Shown piece after piece: positions 1 through 10,226 of a stretch of DNA of 64,000 bases. Within the stretch, counting starts at the first letter, position 1. Every line of letters begins with the position of its first letter. Origin of the DNA: Lentisphaeria bacterium. Its GTDB lineage: Bacteria; Verrucomicrobiota; Lentisphaeria; Victivallales; Victivallaceae. The translations under genes were made by a program, and so were the position numbers. The stretch is from assembly GCA_022009855.1 (NCBI GenBank), contig CP091727.1, forward strand, positions 62,001 to 126,000. The letters run 5' to 3'. A model generated the notes under the pieces. The model had not been told where the DNA came from. It ran no database searches and worked only from the letters and a program-made list of their open reading frames with translations.

Positions 1-1445
1 TTTGATCTGCCTGTGCCGAAGGATTTTGACATCATTCGGGTATGTCAGGTAGAGCATGGTTCCATCTTCCTTCTTTGCGAAGAAGTGCCAATCCTGCCCG
101 TTGAGTTTGGTAAAGTATCTATTTTTTTACACCACCTTTTTCCTTTGTCGTGGTGGCGGCGTACTGCCCATTGCCACAATCTGCCCCAAATCCAGTTGCT
201 AAGATTGTTGAATGTGTCGGCGCTGTTGACAAACCGGTAGTAGTTACACCATCCTCTTATTACAGGATTAAGCGCTTCAATAACCTTTTCGGCGGAAGCT
301 GCCTGTTTTGCGGCTATGATTTCTCCGATTTTGTCACGCAGTCTCTTTACTCGTTTTTCTGCGGGTTTTACCAGTACGATGTTCTTGTACAGTTTGATAT
401 TGAACCCCAGGAAGTCAAAACCATCGCTTATATTTGTGATTACGGTCTTCTCTTCTGACAGTTCCAAACCTCTTTCCCGCAGGAATGTTCTTATCATCGG
501 CTTGATTTCCTCTTCCAGCACCTCTTTGGAATTGCAGGTGATGATGAAGTCGTCTGCGTATCTGATAAGGTTTACTTGTCTGTTTGGTCCCTTGTGTTTC
601 GGGGTTGTCCAGTAGAATTTGCCGTTTTTGTGCGATTGGTATCTGTTCTTGTATTTACTGTACAGAAGATTTTGGAGACCGTCCAGTACCATGTTGGCGA
701 GGGTTGGCGAAATGATTCCGCCTTGCGGTGTACCTGCCTCGTTGAAGAACTTTTTTGTCGTTCTCGAAGTATCCGCACTTCAGCCACTGCTTCAGTATTG
801 ACGTTTCCATTGGGATATGTTTGAGCATCCAGTCATGACTGATGTTGTCAAAGCATCCCTTTATATCTCCTTCCAGTATCCATTGGGGGCGGTCTGATCT
901 GCGCATGATGGAACCGATATGATCGATTGCATCTTGGCAGCTTCTGTATGGACGAAAGCCGTAGGAGTTTTGGATCTCCAGTAGTTTCCTCTACAGGTTC
1001 GAGTGCACTTGCATACACTGCCTGCATTGCTCTGTCCTTCATGGTCGGTATACCGAGTGGGCGCATTTTGTTGCTCCCTGTTTTCGGGATGTATTTCCGC
1101 CTTAAAGGCTTTGCCCGGTAGCCTTCCTGTTTGAGTTCAAGGATCGCTTGGGCTTTGCTTTCGTTTGTATTCCATACAGTTCCGTCCACTCCTGGAGTGT
1201 GACTTCCCTTGTTCGATGACACCTTCTTCACAGCTAAGGCTTTTTGCCGCGAAGGAGTGTGTCAGAATACGAGTTAAAGATTTTACCTTACCTATTCTTC
1301 CTTCCTGTTGAGCCTTCACAATTCGAGCCTGCAAGCGTGTCACAGTATCTTGTACTTGTTGCCAGTTTATCTGGTTCCAGTCAAGTTCACTGTCGACGCG
1401 CACGTCAGATTTTTGACTGACGTTCCTTTGATCGCCTTTCGACAT
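1..1445 (-). pseudogene. ltrA: Group II intron reverse transcriptase/maturase, frameshifted
   Basis: LtrA-like intron-encoded protein. Read across frames it starts MSKGDQRNV (1445). It has the RT0-RT1 segment TPGVDGTVW and IPKTGSNKMRPLGIPT, then DIKGCFDNI, GTPQGGIISPTLAN, the catalytic YADDF box, the thumb/X domain with NPVIRGWCNYYRFVN, and an HNH-side tail cut by the window edge. At least four frame changes are needed (near 1220, 960, 740 and 110), so as written it cannot make a full protein. Because neighbouring genes show the same kind of indels, it may be intact in reality. It would promote splicing and retrohoming of the surrounding intron. Confidence 0.85.
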
Positions 1446-2071
1446 TTTCTGTTTCACTCCACATTCGTTATTGTGATTAAAAACCATCCCGAAGTCTGCA
1501 TGCTTTCGCATCACGGCATTGCCGCTATCCGCCCCATTACAGAGCGGCATTCGCTTTTTCGGGTCTCTCATATCCGCACCCCTATCGGCTTCCCTTGCGG
1601 GTCGCTTTCCCTTGCGGGAAGGATACGGACTTACCAAGTTTTGTTTGAAATTCCATATTGAACGGGTTAGGTTCCGCCTCTTCGCCGGGGTATCATTGTT
1701 TGCGCATAAGAAGACGTTATCTTGTGTCCTTACACCCTTGCCTTTTGGCTCAAGCCTATCAATACCTTTGGCTTGTTGTTCGTTACGGCGTTTATCAGCA
1801 GTTCACATATGTTAACCTTACCGTTCGAGCCTAGCTCCCAGCCCCATGGTATTAGGGGACTTGTTCCTCCCTCGCGGGATTTCCTCTGTGGGTTGCATTG
1901 TCTTCGGGGCTTCACACCATCGGATTACTCCAATCGCATGCCCGAATAGGCTACTGTTGGCAAAACAACAGGTTTGTCTGTGTCTTTGGTACGTACTTTT
2001 GAAAAGTTTAAAGTCAAAAGAGCATAACATATACACATCAAACAAAATTTTCAAGCAACTTCTTGTCGCAC
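1..2071 (-). mobile_element. Group II intron (5' part) interrupting the terminase gene
   Basis: On the minus strand the terminase reading frame runs up to ...MFVDV and is followed at once by GTGCGAC, the group II intron 5' consensus GTGYG. The splice site therefore falls at 2071, exactly between codons. Downstream lies a degenerate maturase gene and about 600 bp of non-coding 5' sequence. The maturase reaches base 1, so domain V and the 3' splice site, and the second terminase exon, must lie left of the window. The junction and the RT are seen directly; the RNA fold was not computed. Confidence 0.85.
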
Positions 2072-3536
2072 GACGTCGACAAACATCGTGAGGCGATCGC
2101 ATTTCAGCGGGACGCGCCGTCGGGCAAGTCCGTTGATCTTTGCACAGATCTCGTCCACGGAAAGGAGCGAGTCATCCGCCGTGTCATCCGGGAGCGGGTC
2201 GTTCTGATATTCCGACTGAAAGGCTGCTTCATCCTGAAACTTCAGGTTCATCGCGTGTTGAAGCGCCGATACTTCATCGTGGTTGAAGCGAGCTTCCCAG
2301 CTCACTTCCGCTCCGGCATCCATCGCCTCCCTATTCGCCAGATAAAACTCCGTCGCCTTCTGAAAATTGCCCTCCGTGCGCAGAGCTTCCGCCCGGATCT
2401 CGGCGTATTCCTCCCACAGTTTCATATTCGAGGGGAAGCGATAGACCATTCGGGTCTTTTCGCCGTTCCAGTCCGGATGTGTGTTTCGGTTGAGGATGAT
2501 GTCGGCCATGTCACCCGGGCGGATGATCGTGCAGGGCATGATCCCGGAGATTTTCTGCCCCGGACCGGCAAGTCCCAGGATGTCTCCGGCAAGCACACGA
2601 ACCCGCTTGCGTGTCTGTTCCAGCGATCCGGCGGATTCCGAGGTCTGCGGATCGTCGATGATGACAAGTGATGGGCGCACACTCCGGCCGTCGCTCCGCT
2701 TGAACTTCATGCCACGGATACGGCCGGTGATGCCGGCGACTCGAACGATGATGCCGGAAGCCTTGCTTCCTTCGATGGTCGGCAGAACGATCTCGTTGCT
2801 CGTCCAGGTGATGCGGGTGCGCTCGCCCTTGTAGAGCTGTCCAGCGCACCGGTTCGCGATCCCCTCCAGCTGTGCCACCGGATAGCACACCTCCGGGAAG
2901 TCTTCGGCGAGACGCTCGTTGACTTCCAGCTCGGTCTTCAAAGAATCCAGAAGCTCCAGAGCCGCTGATTCAGTCGCGCCGATCAGTACCACAAACTCGC
3001 GGTGGCCGTAGAGCATCGACCAGAGCGCCGCGCTTTCCGTGATTGTTGTCTTCCCGGAACCGCGCGGGAGCGCCAGTGCAAAGAGTCCGCCTCGCAGAAC
3101 CGCCGTTTCAATCTTCTCAATCACCTTCAGATGATCCGGCGACCATGCAAGAGAATAGGTTTCCGGGAAATAGCTCTCGCAGAAAAAGCTGGAAATTCCG
3201 TTCGCACGCGGCTTTCCTGTCGGGATTCACGACCTCCGGGAGCGGGCCGATGTCGCGTCCGGCGAGAGACTGTTCCGCCTGACGGTCACGCTCGGCATTG
3301 CGCCGGTCCTCATAGCTGCGCGCGCCGGACGTCTCCTCCGGTGTGTGTTTCCGGTCGAACATCCAGGCAATGTATTTCAGGAGGTTGATGTTGCGTGGAT
3401 TCTCCGAGGAACCGATCCGGAAGCCGACGCGGTTGAACTCGCGGTAAAGCCGCGCCTGCGCCAGAACAAATCCGAACGACGTGGAGTTCAGAAGCCGCGC
3501 GACGTCCACCACGCGCATGTTACTCGGATTGATCAT
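2072..3536 (-). CDS. Phage large terminase, 5' exon (partial)
   Basis: DNA-packaging motor ATPase/nuclease. The start at 3536 (MINPSNMRV) follows a GGGGGA ribosome site. An N-terminal helical segment of about 130 residues precedes the ATPase with Walker A PRGSGKTT and Walker B SLVIIDDPQ. The exon ends at MFVDV, which I take as the first acidic strand of the RNase H-fold nuclease, where the group II intron enters. One extra G in the run at 3165-3167 splits the frame; removing it joins ELFPETYSLAWSPDH. The nuclease domain must lie outside the window. Transcribed leftwards, opposite to the portal and capsid genes. Confidence 0.9.
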
Positions 3537-3540
3537 AGAA

Positions 3541-3665
3541 TCCCCCAAAGTTGCCACCCTTCGGCCACGGGCCTCGGGTCCGCTTCGCGGCTTCGGGTAC
3601 TTTGCGGGGACCCCGGCTCTCCGATATTCCGTGCGGCTTCGCCGTACTCATATCTGCGAGTAAGG
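3541..3665. repeat. Left copy of a ~120-bp inverted repeat
   Basis: GC-rich non-coding segment with CGGCCACGGGCCTCGG, CGGGGACCCCGG and GCTTCGCCGTACTC. The reverse complement of 3975-4112 carries the same blocks in the same order. The left copy lies between the terminase and the 65-aa gene. Confidence 0.7.
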
Positions 3666-3670
3666 TATTT

Positions 3671-3868
3671 TTACAACTCATCGTCTTCCTCCTTTGCCAG
3701 CCAGGCGGCATATTCAATCAGGTTGATCGTGCCGTCCGGATTCCGCGGCGCACCGGAAGCAAGATCCTCGGCAATCATCTCCGGAGAAGCGGTCCGGGAT
3801 CCGGCCTGTTTCAGCAATCTCACCAGCACTTCAGGCTGCAATGCAGTGATTTTCAAAGAATTATCCAT
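3671..3868 (-). CDS. Small terminase-associated protein, 65 aa
   Basis: Unrecognised small acidic protein ending in KEEDDEL. It lies immediately upstream of the large terminase on the same strand, the position of a small terminase subunit. Its C-terminal half (NPDGTINLIEYAAWLAKE) resembles the N-terminal part of the neighbouring terminase (NPRNINLLKYIAWMF), so the two may share a small DNA-binding module. It sits between two inverted copies of a ~120-bp repeat. The function is inferred from position only. Confidence 0.55.
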   Translation of the reverse strand: MDNSLKITALQPEVLVRLLKQAGSRTASPEMIAEDLASGAPRNPDGTINLIEYAAWLAKEEDDEL

Positions 3869-3974
3869 CTATTTCGCCTTTATTTTCAGATTGCGACTGG
3901 ATAAGTGGCGCAAGTCATGGTTGTATATGCACCAGCGAAGCAAAGAAGTCGCAAGTCAAACAATATCAAAAATT

Positions 3975-4112
3975 AACAAGTCTTCTCTCGAAGGTGCGAG
4001 TACGGCGGAGCCACGGAACACCGGAGAGCGGGGACCCCGAAAAGTAGCGGTCCTGCAGTGCAGGGCCCCGAGGCCCGTGGCCGAGGGGAAGCAACTTTTG
4101 GGGAGCACAAGG
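3975..4112. repeat. Right copy of a ~120-bp inverted repeat
   Basis: Inverted, diverged partner of 3541-3665, with GAGTACGGCGGAGCCACGG, CGGGGACCCCG and CCGAGGCCCGTGGCCG. It ends just before the ribosome site of the HARE-HTH gene. Its internal palindromes could form strong hairpins. Confidence 0.7.
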
Positions 4113-4120
4113 AGGTAAGT

Positions 4121-4674
4121 ATGTGCGACACGAGCAACATCACAGTCGGAACCATCGTCATGGTGAAAGTCGGACGCAATGAGATCGAGGTCGTCGTAAC
4201 CGAGATCACCGCGAACGGCTGGAAAGTCAAAAAGGTCGGCAGCGACCGCGAGTTCATCGTCACCAGAATCGAACGGGTCATCGCCGAACCGGGAGCGCCG
4301 GAAGCGGCTCCCGCAACGGAACCGGAGACGGAGGCAGTCGATGCGGAGATCCCGTCGGAAGCTGCTCCCGCAACGGAACCGGAAGCGGAAGAGGAAGTGG
4401 ACACGCCCAATCCCGCGCCGGAATCCGGCGGATCGCCGGAGAAAAAGCTCTCACTCCTGAATGCGGCTCTGCTGGTCCTCAAGCGCAGCCGGACGCCGCT
4501 CAACACGAAAGAGGTCCTCGCGCAAGTCATCGAAGAAGGTCTCTGGGCCCGAATGGAGCAAAGACTCCGGAGCAGAGCCTTTACTCCGCATTCTTCCGCG
4601 AGATCAAGGAAAAGGAGACGCCGCGCGTCCGCAAGAGCGCCGCCCGCCGGGGCGCATTCGAGTTCAACAGCTGA
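4121..4674 (+). CDS. HARE-HTH domain protein
   Basis: Starts ATG 4121 after AGGAGGT. The N-terminal ~55 residues form a small beta-rich domain (TVGTIVMVKVG...WKVKKVGSDREFIV). Next is an acidic Pro/Ala/Glu linker with repeats of PAT-EPE-E. The C-terminus is a HARE-HTH winged helix: LLNAALLVLKRSRTPLNTKEV, then, after restoring one base in the C run at 4548-4550, GAKTPEQSLYSAFFREIKEKE and a final GAFEFNS. HARE-HTH domains are known in chromatin and restriction/modification proteins. A phage DNA-binding or anti-restriction role is inferred. It converges on the BRO gene. Confidence 0.75.
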
Positions 4675-5326
4675 CCGAAGCGGTCGGTGCAGAAGTCGGA
4701 GCGGGAAGTGCATCAAGGAGCAGTTCCCGCGCCGCATACAGAGGCAGGAGCAGTTGGATGTATGTGCCCAAATGCTCCTTTTTACTTCCTGAGCGCTCCG
4801 GAGGTAATTCCGAACCAGACAGGTGCGCGGTCTGCCGGTTTTCTGAGAAAGTTCTCCAAAGGGTGTTGCCGGAATGGCCGATCGCGCCAGCTCCTCGGCA
4901 TGAGCCTCCAGTTTCGCCAGACGGTTTTCCGCCTGAATCCGCCGGTACATTTCCTCTTCCAAAGTTGCCACCAGAGCTTTGACCTGTTCATTGCTCATGC
5001 CCGGAGAAAGATATGCTCCGGTCTTGCGGATGGACGGCAGAACCTCATGCGTCACCCAGCGTTTGAATGCTTTGGCTTCCGGTTTCCGGCTTCGGAGAAT
5101 CAGAGAATAGAGGCCGGCCTCGCTGATGATACCCATTTCTTGTTTTCCTGAGGGGGGTGTCCATACTGTGGACACCCCTTTCATCTTCATCAAGCAATGC
5201 TATGGAAGAACGTGGATTGCCTAAAGCAAGAATGTCACAGACATCTTTTGCCACAAACCACGGTTCTCCGCCCTTTTCAACAATCCGGACCGGGCTGTTC
5301 TTGTAGACTTTTACGATTTCGTTCAT
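4663..5326 (-). CDS. BRO-N family antirepressor
   Basis: The N-terminal BRO-N domain (MNEIVKVYKNSPVRIVEKGG, FVAKDVCDILALGNPRSSI, then GIISEAGLYSLILRSRKPEA and FKRWVTHEVLPSIRKTGAY) is a DNA-binding fold common in phage antirepressors. A coiled-coil region (VKALVATLEEEMYRRIQAENR) follows. The six-G run at 5153-5158 breaks the frame after HSMDTP. The C-terminus is uncertain: a second shift near 4780 would give a plausible end at 4663, slightly overlapping the convergent HARE-HTH gene. It probably modulates the phage switch. Confidence 0.8.
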
Positions 5327-5388
5327 ACGATAATTCTCCTCTTTTGGTTAGTTTGCCGGACAGCACCATGCCGTCCGGCTGTTGTTCT

Positions 5389-6621
5389 TTATTCTTCGAC
5401 TGCCGGAGTAAGTGCCTGCCAGTCACACCCCTCGCCATGGACGAACTCCGCCCAGCGGCGGCGGATCACATCCACATATTTCGGATCAAACTCCATCGTG
5501 CAGTTGACGCGGTTCGTCTGTTCGCAGGCGATCAGCGTGCTGCCCGAGCCGCCAAACAGATCCAGCACGGTCTCACCCGCCTTCGAAGAGTTGAAAATCG
5601 CCTTGATCGCCAGCGCAGTCGGTTTCTGCGTCGGATGCACATATTCCCGCGTGTTGTCCCGTTTGATGTCCCAGACCGTCGTCTGACAGCGGTCGCCGAA
5701 CCACTCGCAGTTCTCGCCCTCGTGGCATCCATAGAAAACCGGCTCGAACGCATAGTGGTAATCACTGTGGCCGAGGATCATTCCCTTGTTCCAGACAAGA
5801 ACCTGCTTCGGTTTCAATCCGGCGTCCCGGATCGCCAGCTCAAACTGGACATGATTGCTCGTCGCATACCAGATGTAGAACGCCCGCTTTTCCCGGAGGC
5901 TCGCTTTCAGATTTTTGAATGCGGCAAGCAGGAACTCCGAAAGTTTTTCCCCGCGCAGATCGTCGTTTTCAATGACCTCCCACAGACGGCCGCCCGGATT
6001 GTTCACTCCGCGATAACTGACTCCATACGGCGGATCGGTAAAAACGAGATCCGCTTTCCCGCCGTTCATGAGACGGGCGACGTCTTCCGCCCTGGTGGAA
6101 TCGCCGCACATGAGCCGGTGCTTGCCGAGCTGATAGATCACCCCCGGCTGACTGACCGGCTCTTCCGGGACATCCGGGACGGCGTCGGCGTCCGTCTCTC
6201 CCTCGGCAACCACATTTTCTTCGGAACTTCCGTTCAGCAGCCGGTCAAGCTCGTTTGTGTCGAATCCGAGGAGCGACAGGTCAAAATCCTTTTCCTGCAA
6301 ATCGCGCAGTTCGATCGGCAGAAGGTCGTAGTTCCACTCCGCGATCTCGCCGGTCTTGTTGTCCGCGATCCGGTATGCCTGCACCTGTTCCGGCGTGAGG
6401 TTTTCCGCGATCACCACCGGTACTTCCGTGAGACCGAGCTGTTCCGCCGCTTTCAGGCGGGTGTGCCCGACAACCACGACGAAATCCTTGTCCACGACAA
6501 TCGGCTGCTGGAAGCCGAACTCCTTGATCGAGTTGGCAACCGCCTCCACCGCGCCGTCGTTGAAGCGCGGGTTCTTTTCATACGGATGGATCTCCGAGAG
6601 TTTCATCATTTGAATCTGCAT
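5389..6621 (-). CDS. ParB-domain / DNA methyltransferase fusion
   Basis: About 410 aa, starting MQIQMMKLSEI at 6621 behind AAAGGAG. The N-terminal ParB/sulfiredoxin-like nuclease-fold domain has VVVVGHTRLKAAEQLG. After an acidic linker comes an S-adenosylmethionine-dependent amino-methyltransferase: the catalytic TDPPYG box in the middle and the FGGSGST SAM-binding motif near the end, the order typical of beta-class N4/N6 enzymes. Such fusions are common in phages and modify adenine or cytosine amino groups, protecting phage DNA from restriction. No cognate endonuclease is nearby, so an orphan methylase is inferred. Confidence 0.92.
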   Translation of the reverse strand: MQIQMMKLSEIHPYEKNPRFNDGAVEAVANSIKEFGFQQPIVVDKDFVVVVGHTRLKAAEQLGLTEVPVVIAENLTPEQVQAYRIADNKTGEIAEWNYDLLPIELRDLQEKDFDLSLLGFDTNELDRLLNGSSEENVVAEGETDADAVPDVPEEPVSQPGVIYQLGKHRLMCGDSTRAEDVARLMNGGKADLVFTDPPYGVSYRGVNNPGGRLWEVIENDDLRGEKLSEFLLAAFKNLKASLREKRAFYIWYATSNHVQFELAIRDAGLKPKQVLVWNKGMILGHSDYHYAFEPVFYGCHEGENCEWFGDRCQTTVWDIKRDNTREYVHPTQKPTALAIKAIFNSSKAGETVLDLFGGSGSTLIACEQTNRVNCTMEFDPKYVDVIRRRWAEFVHGEGCDWQALTPAVEE

Positions 6622-7449
6622 AAAGGCTCCTTTCCTGGAAAAATGATTTGCAAAAGCAAGATTCGGAATTACTTTTGCAAGGGTTGAAGAATTGAGAATT
6701 CCGGAGAAAGACGATTTCGCCGGAAACGGGGCAAACAGCCCCGCTGTCGCGTTCGATTCTGACCCGCTATACAGCCCCGGCGAACGTCCTGTCGCGCGCG
6801 TAAGAGGGCTGTCCAGGGGCATGTCGGCGCACTGTCGGAGCAGATCGCAAGTCGTTGAGAATCAACGGGCATAAAAATTTTATCACCTGCAAGCAAGTCT
6901 GCTTATAACGCCGACTCCTTCCGCGCGCCCTCGAAAAAATCCCTTTCAAGGGGGGAACCGTTGATTCCTGGAAGCACATAAGCCTCGGGGCCTCATAATC
7001 GACCCCTCGAAGTTTTTTGTGCTTCTATGAGGCTGGAAAGCCAGCCAGAATGAACGGCGGATTCTTCCGTCATTTCGATGAAAGTGACGGAAGAAGTGAC
7101 GGAAGGCTCACGAGAACACCACATTCAGCATGAACCGCACTTCTTCCGCTGAGAGAATGAGGCTGGCTCCGGGCATGCCCGCCCCACGGAGCCGGGGCTG
7201 GAGAAAAAAACTTAGAACTTTCCAGCCTCTATACACGCGAACGGCATTTTCGAAGGAGTGCGCGAACAGCCGTGAAGTTTCGAAGAATTTAAAAAAAGAA
7301 GATATAATATATTTTATTTAGCCTCAAAAGCTCTCTCTTGCAGGCCAAAAAATCCTTCGCAGAAAACTTCGCAACTTCGCAAAAACCTCTCCGCTTTTTC
7401 CGGCAAAACTGCTGGAAGAAATGGAGATGAATATGCTTTCTCTGGCGAT
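6622..7449. other. Non-coding interval with a hairpin and direct repeats
   Basis: No ORF here has convincing protein character. It holds the promoter side of the methyltransferase gene, a perfect stem at 7062-7095 (TTCTTCCGTCA pairing with TGACGGAAGAA) followed by a second copy of AAGTGACGGAAG, and an AT-rich tract at 7290-7320. It lies between the end of the primase/helicase gene and the methylase, so regulatory or origin functions are possible. I see no gene. Confidence 0.5.
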
Positions 7450-9811
7450 TTATTCCAGCAGAACATACACTTTCGACGGTCTGGTCTTCGTTGCTTCCAT
7501 TTCATATGTCAGAATGCCTTGTTCCATGAGGGTCTCGACAACCTTTTTCAGATTGTCAAGAGAATCGTGAAAGCGGTTCAGCAGTTTTGCGTGCTTGATT
7601 CTGCCCCCGTGTTCACGCAACATCCGGATGACCTTCTGGCACTTTTCATCGAACACATTCTCGTAAACGTAAGAGTCCGCCATATACAGCATCCGCCGTG
7701 TCAGATGATCAATGAACTTCCACGCCCACTTGACCGATTTGTCGGTGATCAGCGGATTGTAGACATTGCTGCTGATGCCGTGCAGCATGGCGAGCTTGCA
7801 CACCTTCTCATGGGCGCGCGCCCACAATGCCTTGGCAGCGCCTTCGTTCTGTGCTTCATAGAAGTTGTAACGCCGGTCGCATTCCTGCTGAACTTCCCGG
7901 AGCGCGGCGGTTGCTTCGGGCGTTTCCGTAATGATCAGCGGCTTTGGATACTCGTTTGTCAGATTGCCGTTCACATCGAGATTCGCGAGGTAGGTTGCCG
8001 CGCGGATCAGCGAGTCCGAAGGCGTGATCGGCTGGGGATTCCCGGCTTCGCCACGTTTGCCCGCTTCCACGATGATGCACCGGGCGACCAGCCCGTTTTC
8101 AAGCACACGTCGGGAAAGCGATTCATAGAAATACTGCGGAATCGCGGTTCCCAGCAGAACCAGATTCGGATTCACAATATGCGCGATCTCATGAACTGTG
8201 CCGTCTTTTTTTCTTCGCTGATGCTTTTTTGCGCAGCGGATAGATGGTGTTGGACGCGCCATAGAACTTCAACAGCTTTTCGTTGATGGATTCCGCCCGG
8301 TTGTCTTTACTGTATTTCAAAGTATTGAAAATACAGTCGAACTCATCCGCCTGAAACAACATGGACGGGTGCATGAACAGAGCATCTTCCAGTCCTTCTC
8401 CGGAAGCAAAGGCATCTCCGATCGCCCCGGCGACTCCCGCGCGGAAAGCGATATTGAAATTCACCTTGCGCGGATGATCTTTTCCGGTTCCGCTGTCTGC
8501 CAGCGCGATGAGATAGATGTTGCTCCGATTGTCGCGCTTGTCCTGCACCTTTCGTCCGACGAGAAACGCCAGGAGCGCCAGTGCGCCGGTGAACGAAAGA
8601 ACACGGTTCGGATACGGAGCCGACTGCATCGAGAGCTTGACGACATCATCAATGAATCCGGGAATCGACAACAGCTTGTCCGGGACGGGGCCGGGATTGG
8701 GAAAGAGAGGAGCCTCCTTTTCCTGCTTTTCGATCCTGTTCGGCTTCAAGATTCCGCTCAGATCCACATCGGAGTTCGCCTCCTCCCGGCGATCGTAGCA
8801 TCCGGGTTCGCGGAGTTCACGCAAGGCGCGCCAGTCGTTGCCGGAACAGCCGTTGTGATGGCATTTGAATGCCACCGCCCCGGACGGTTCCTGAATCAGC
8901 ACGGCGGATTTGTTTGTGTGCGCCTCATTGAACGGACAGACGGGAAAAATCCACTTGCGTCCGCCCTTCCACGGCTGCGGAGAGCCAAGCTCGGGGCAGT
9001 ACTGCGCGATCCAGGAGTCCAGATCAAACGCCGGCATTGTGTGCTTCCACTCGTCATCCGGAACGTCTGTTTGAGTGTCTTCACTCTGATGCGACACAAT
9101 ATCCTGCATTTGCTCCCGGGATACAGACACAATATCTTGCGGTTCTTCCAGAATCCGGGCCATGCAGTGCGGACGTTCCGGGATGGAGTCGCCCTTGCAG
9201 TTCATTGTCCCGGGAAGCCGCCAGATCCGCGCCGGATTGTGAACCGATGTGTCGATCGCAACCTGTTCGGACGAGGCCTTTGCGATTTCGCCGATCACCC
9301 GGCGCACCAGCTCGCCATCGTCCGCCGGGAGGTCGATTCGGTACATCAACTGCGCCCCGTTGCCGGAATCCGTCATGATGGGATCGGGCCAGCCAAGGGA
9401 GGAAAGCCCGTCGCGGATCTCGCGAGCCTTGGCCAGCGCGGATTCATGTTCCGCATTCGAGCTGGACACGCCGGAGGCTCGTCTGGGATCGCAGTCGATC
9501 AGGAGCCAGCGCCGCCGGACAATATCCGTGTCGGCGGTCGTCGGATTCCGCCCCGCCGGACGCAGACGGTTCACCGCACGGGCAAGCAGATCGGGATTGA
9601 CCGGATTGACCGTGACGTAAACGCCGCGAAAGGAGAGCAGGCGCTTTAGCGCCTCCGGGACGGCGGAGATGTGCTCGTAATCGAAATAGCCGGACTCGAT
9701 ATGCTCCCGTCGGTAATCGGCGCTGATCGCGTCCAGCACACGCACCTCGAACACGTCCCCGGCCTGAAACCAGAGGCGCAGAGCATGGGTGATTTCATTT
9801 GCGTCGGTCAT
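7450..9811 (-). CDS. DUF3987-like phage primase/helicase
   Basis: About 780 aa once one shift near 8215-8230 is bridged. The start at 9811 (MTDANEIT) has ATGGAGGACGCA upstream. The N-terminal part looks like a RepB/AEP primase-polymerase (RRRWLLIDCDPRR, DSGNGAQLMYRIDLP, IDTSVHNPARIWRLPGT). A Cys/His segment (CPFNEAHTNKS...FKCHHNGCSG) is followed by an ATPase with a P-loop-like ADSGTGKD and QADEFD. The C-terminus ends in a winged-helix-like tail (HGGRIKHAKLLNRF). It probably primes and unwinds phage DNA. It overlaps the upstream BRO gene by a few bases, suggesting one operon. Confidence 0.85.
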
Positions 9812-10226
9812 TGCGTCCTCCATGGTATTTGTCGGCGAAATACTGTTCCGTCATGAGTGTGTGCATCGTGGAAATGAATCCCACGATCAGAGCTCTGACC
9901 TGTGCCGTCGCCTTCTCCTCCGCGTCCAGCCTGGGAAATACTTCGTTCCTCAGGTAGCGTTCCAGAAGCAGAGCCTTGTGCCCCGAGTTGACGGCAAGCA
10001 GCTTCTCGACGTCCGCGCGCGGAACAAGCCGGACGACCTGCAGTCCGCCCTGTGTCCGGATCCGTTCATAAAGCGGAACGTTTTCGGTGTGTTTTGCCAG
10101 TTCCCGGTTGGGATTGCTCCAGCCGAGAATGTTGCAGATGTCGCGGATCACGAAGTAATTTTTATCGCTCTTCCGCACAATCCGGACCGGCATTTTACGG
10201 AACTGATACGTTGTGAAAGGATTCAT
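9795..10226 (-). CDS. Second BRO-N antirepressor-like protein, 143 aa
   Basis: BRO-N fold: MPVRIVRKSDKNYFVIRDICNILGWSNP, then VVRLVPRADVEKLLAVNSG and RYLRNEVFPRL. It is shorter than the protein at 4663-5326, lacking its long coiled coil and ending soon after the domain. The start overlaps the end of the MazG-like gene and its end overlaps the primase start, so it is translated within the minus-strand early operon. DNA-binding regulator by family; its target is unknown. Confidence 0.8.
   Translation of the reverse strand: MNPFTTYQFRKMPVRIVRKSDKNYFVIRDICNILGWSNPNRELAKHTENVPLYERIRTQGGLQVVRLVPRADVEKLLAVNSGHKALLLERYLRNEVFPRLDAEEKATAQVRALIVGFISTMHTLMTEQYFADKYHGGRNDRRK

Noticed and set aside
1..2071. 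Diversity-generating retroelement or retron
   Set aside because: The RT carries group II maturase X-domain features, sits behind a GTGCG intron start in an interrupted gene, and no template/variable repeat pair was seen near the tail fibres.
3973..4600. Extension of the BRO gene to 3973
   Set aside because: That part is the complement of the acidic linker of the HARE-HTH gene and the repeat. The BRO product should end near 4663-4740.
5197..6687. 496-aa plus-strand ORF opposite the ParB-methyltransferase
   Set aside because: The minus strand has DPPY and FGGSGST motifs and a ribosome site. The plus frame has no recognisable sequence.
8369..9649. 426-aa plus-strand ORF opposite the primase/helicase
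   Set aside because: Antisense shadow; low-complexity His/Arg-rich product without a ribosome site.
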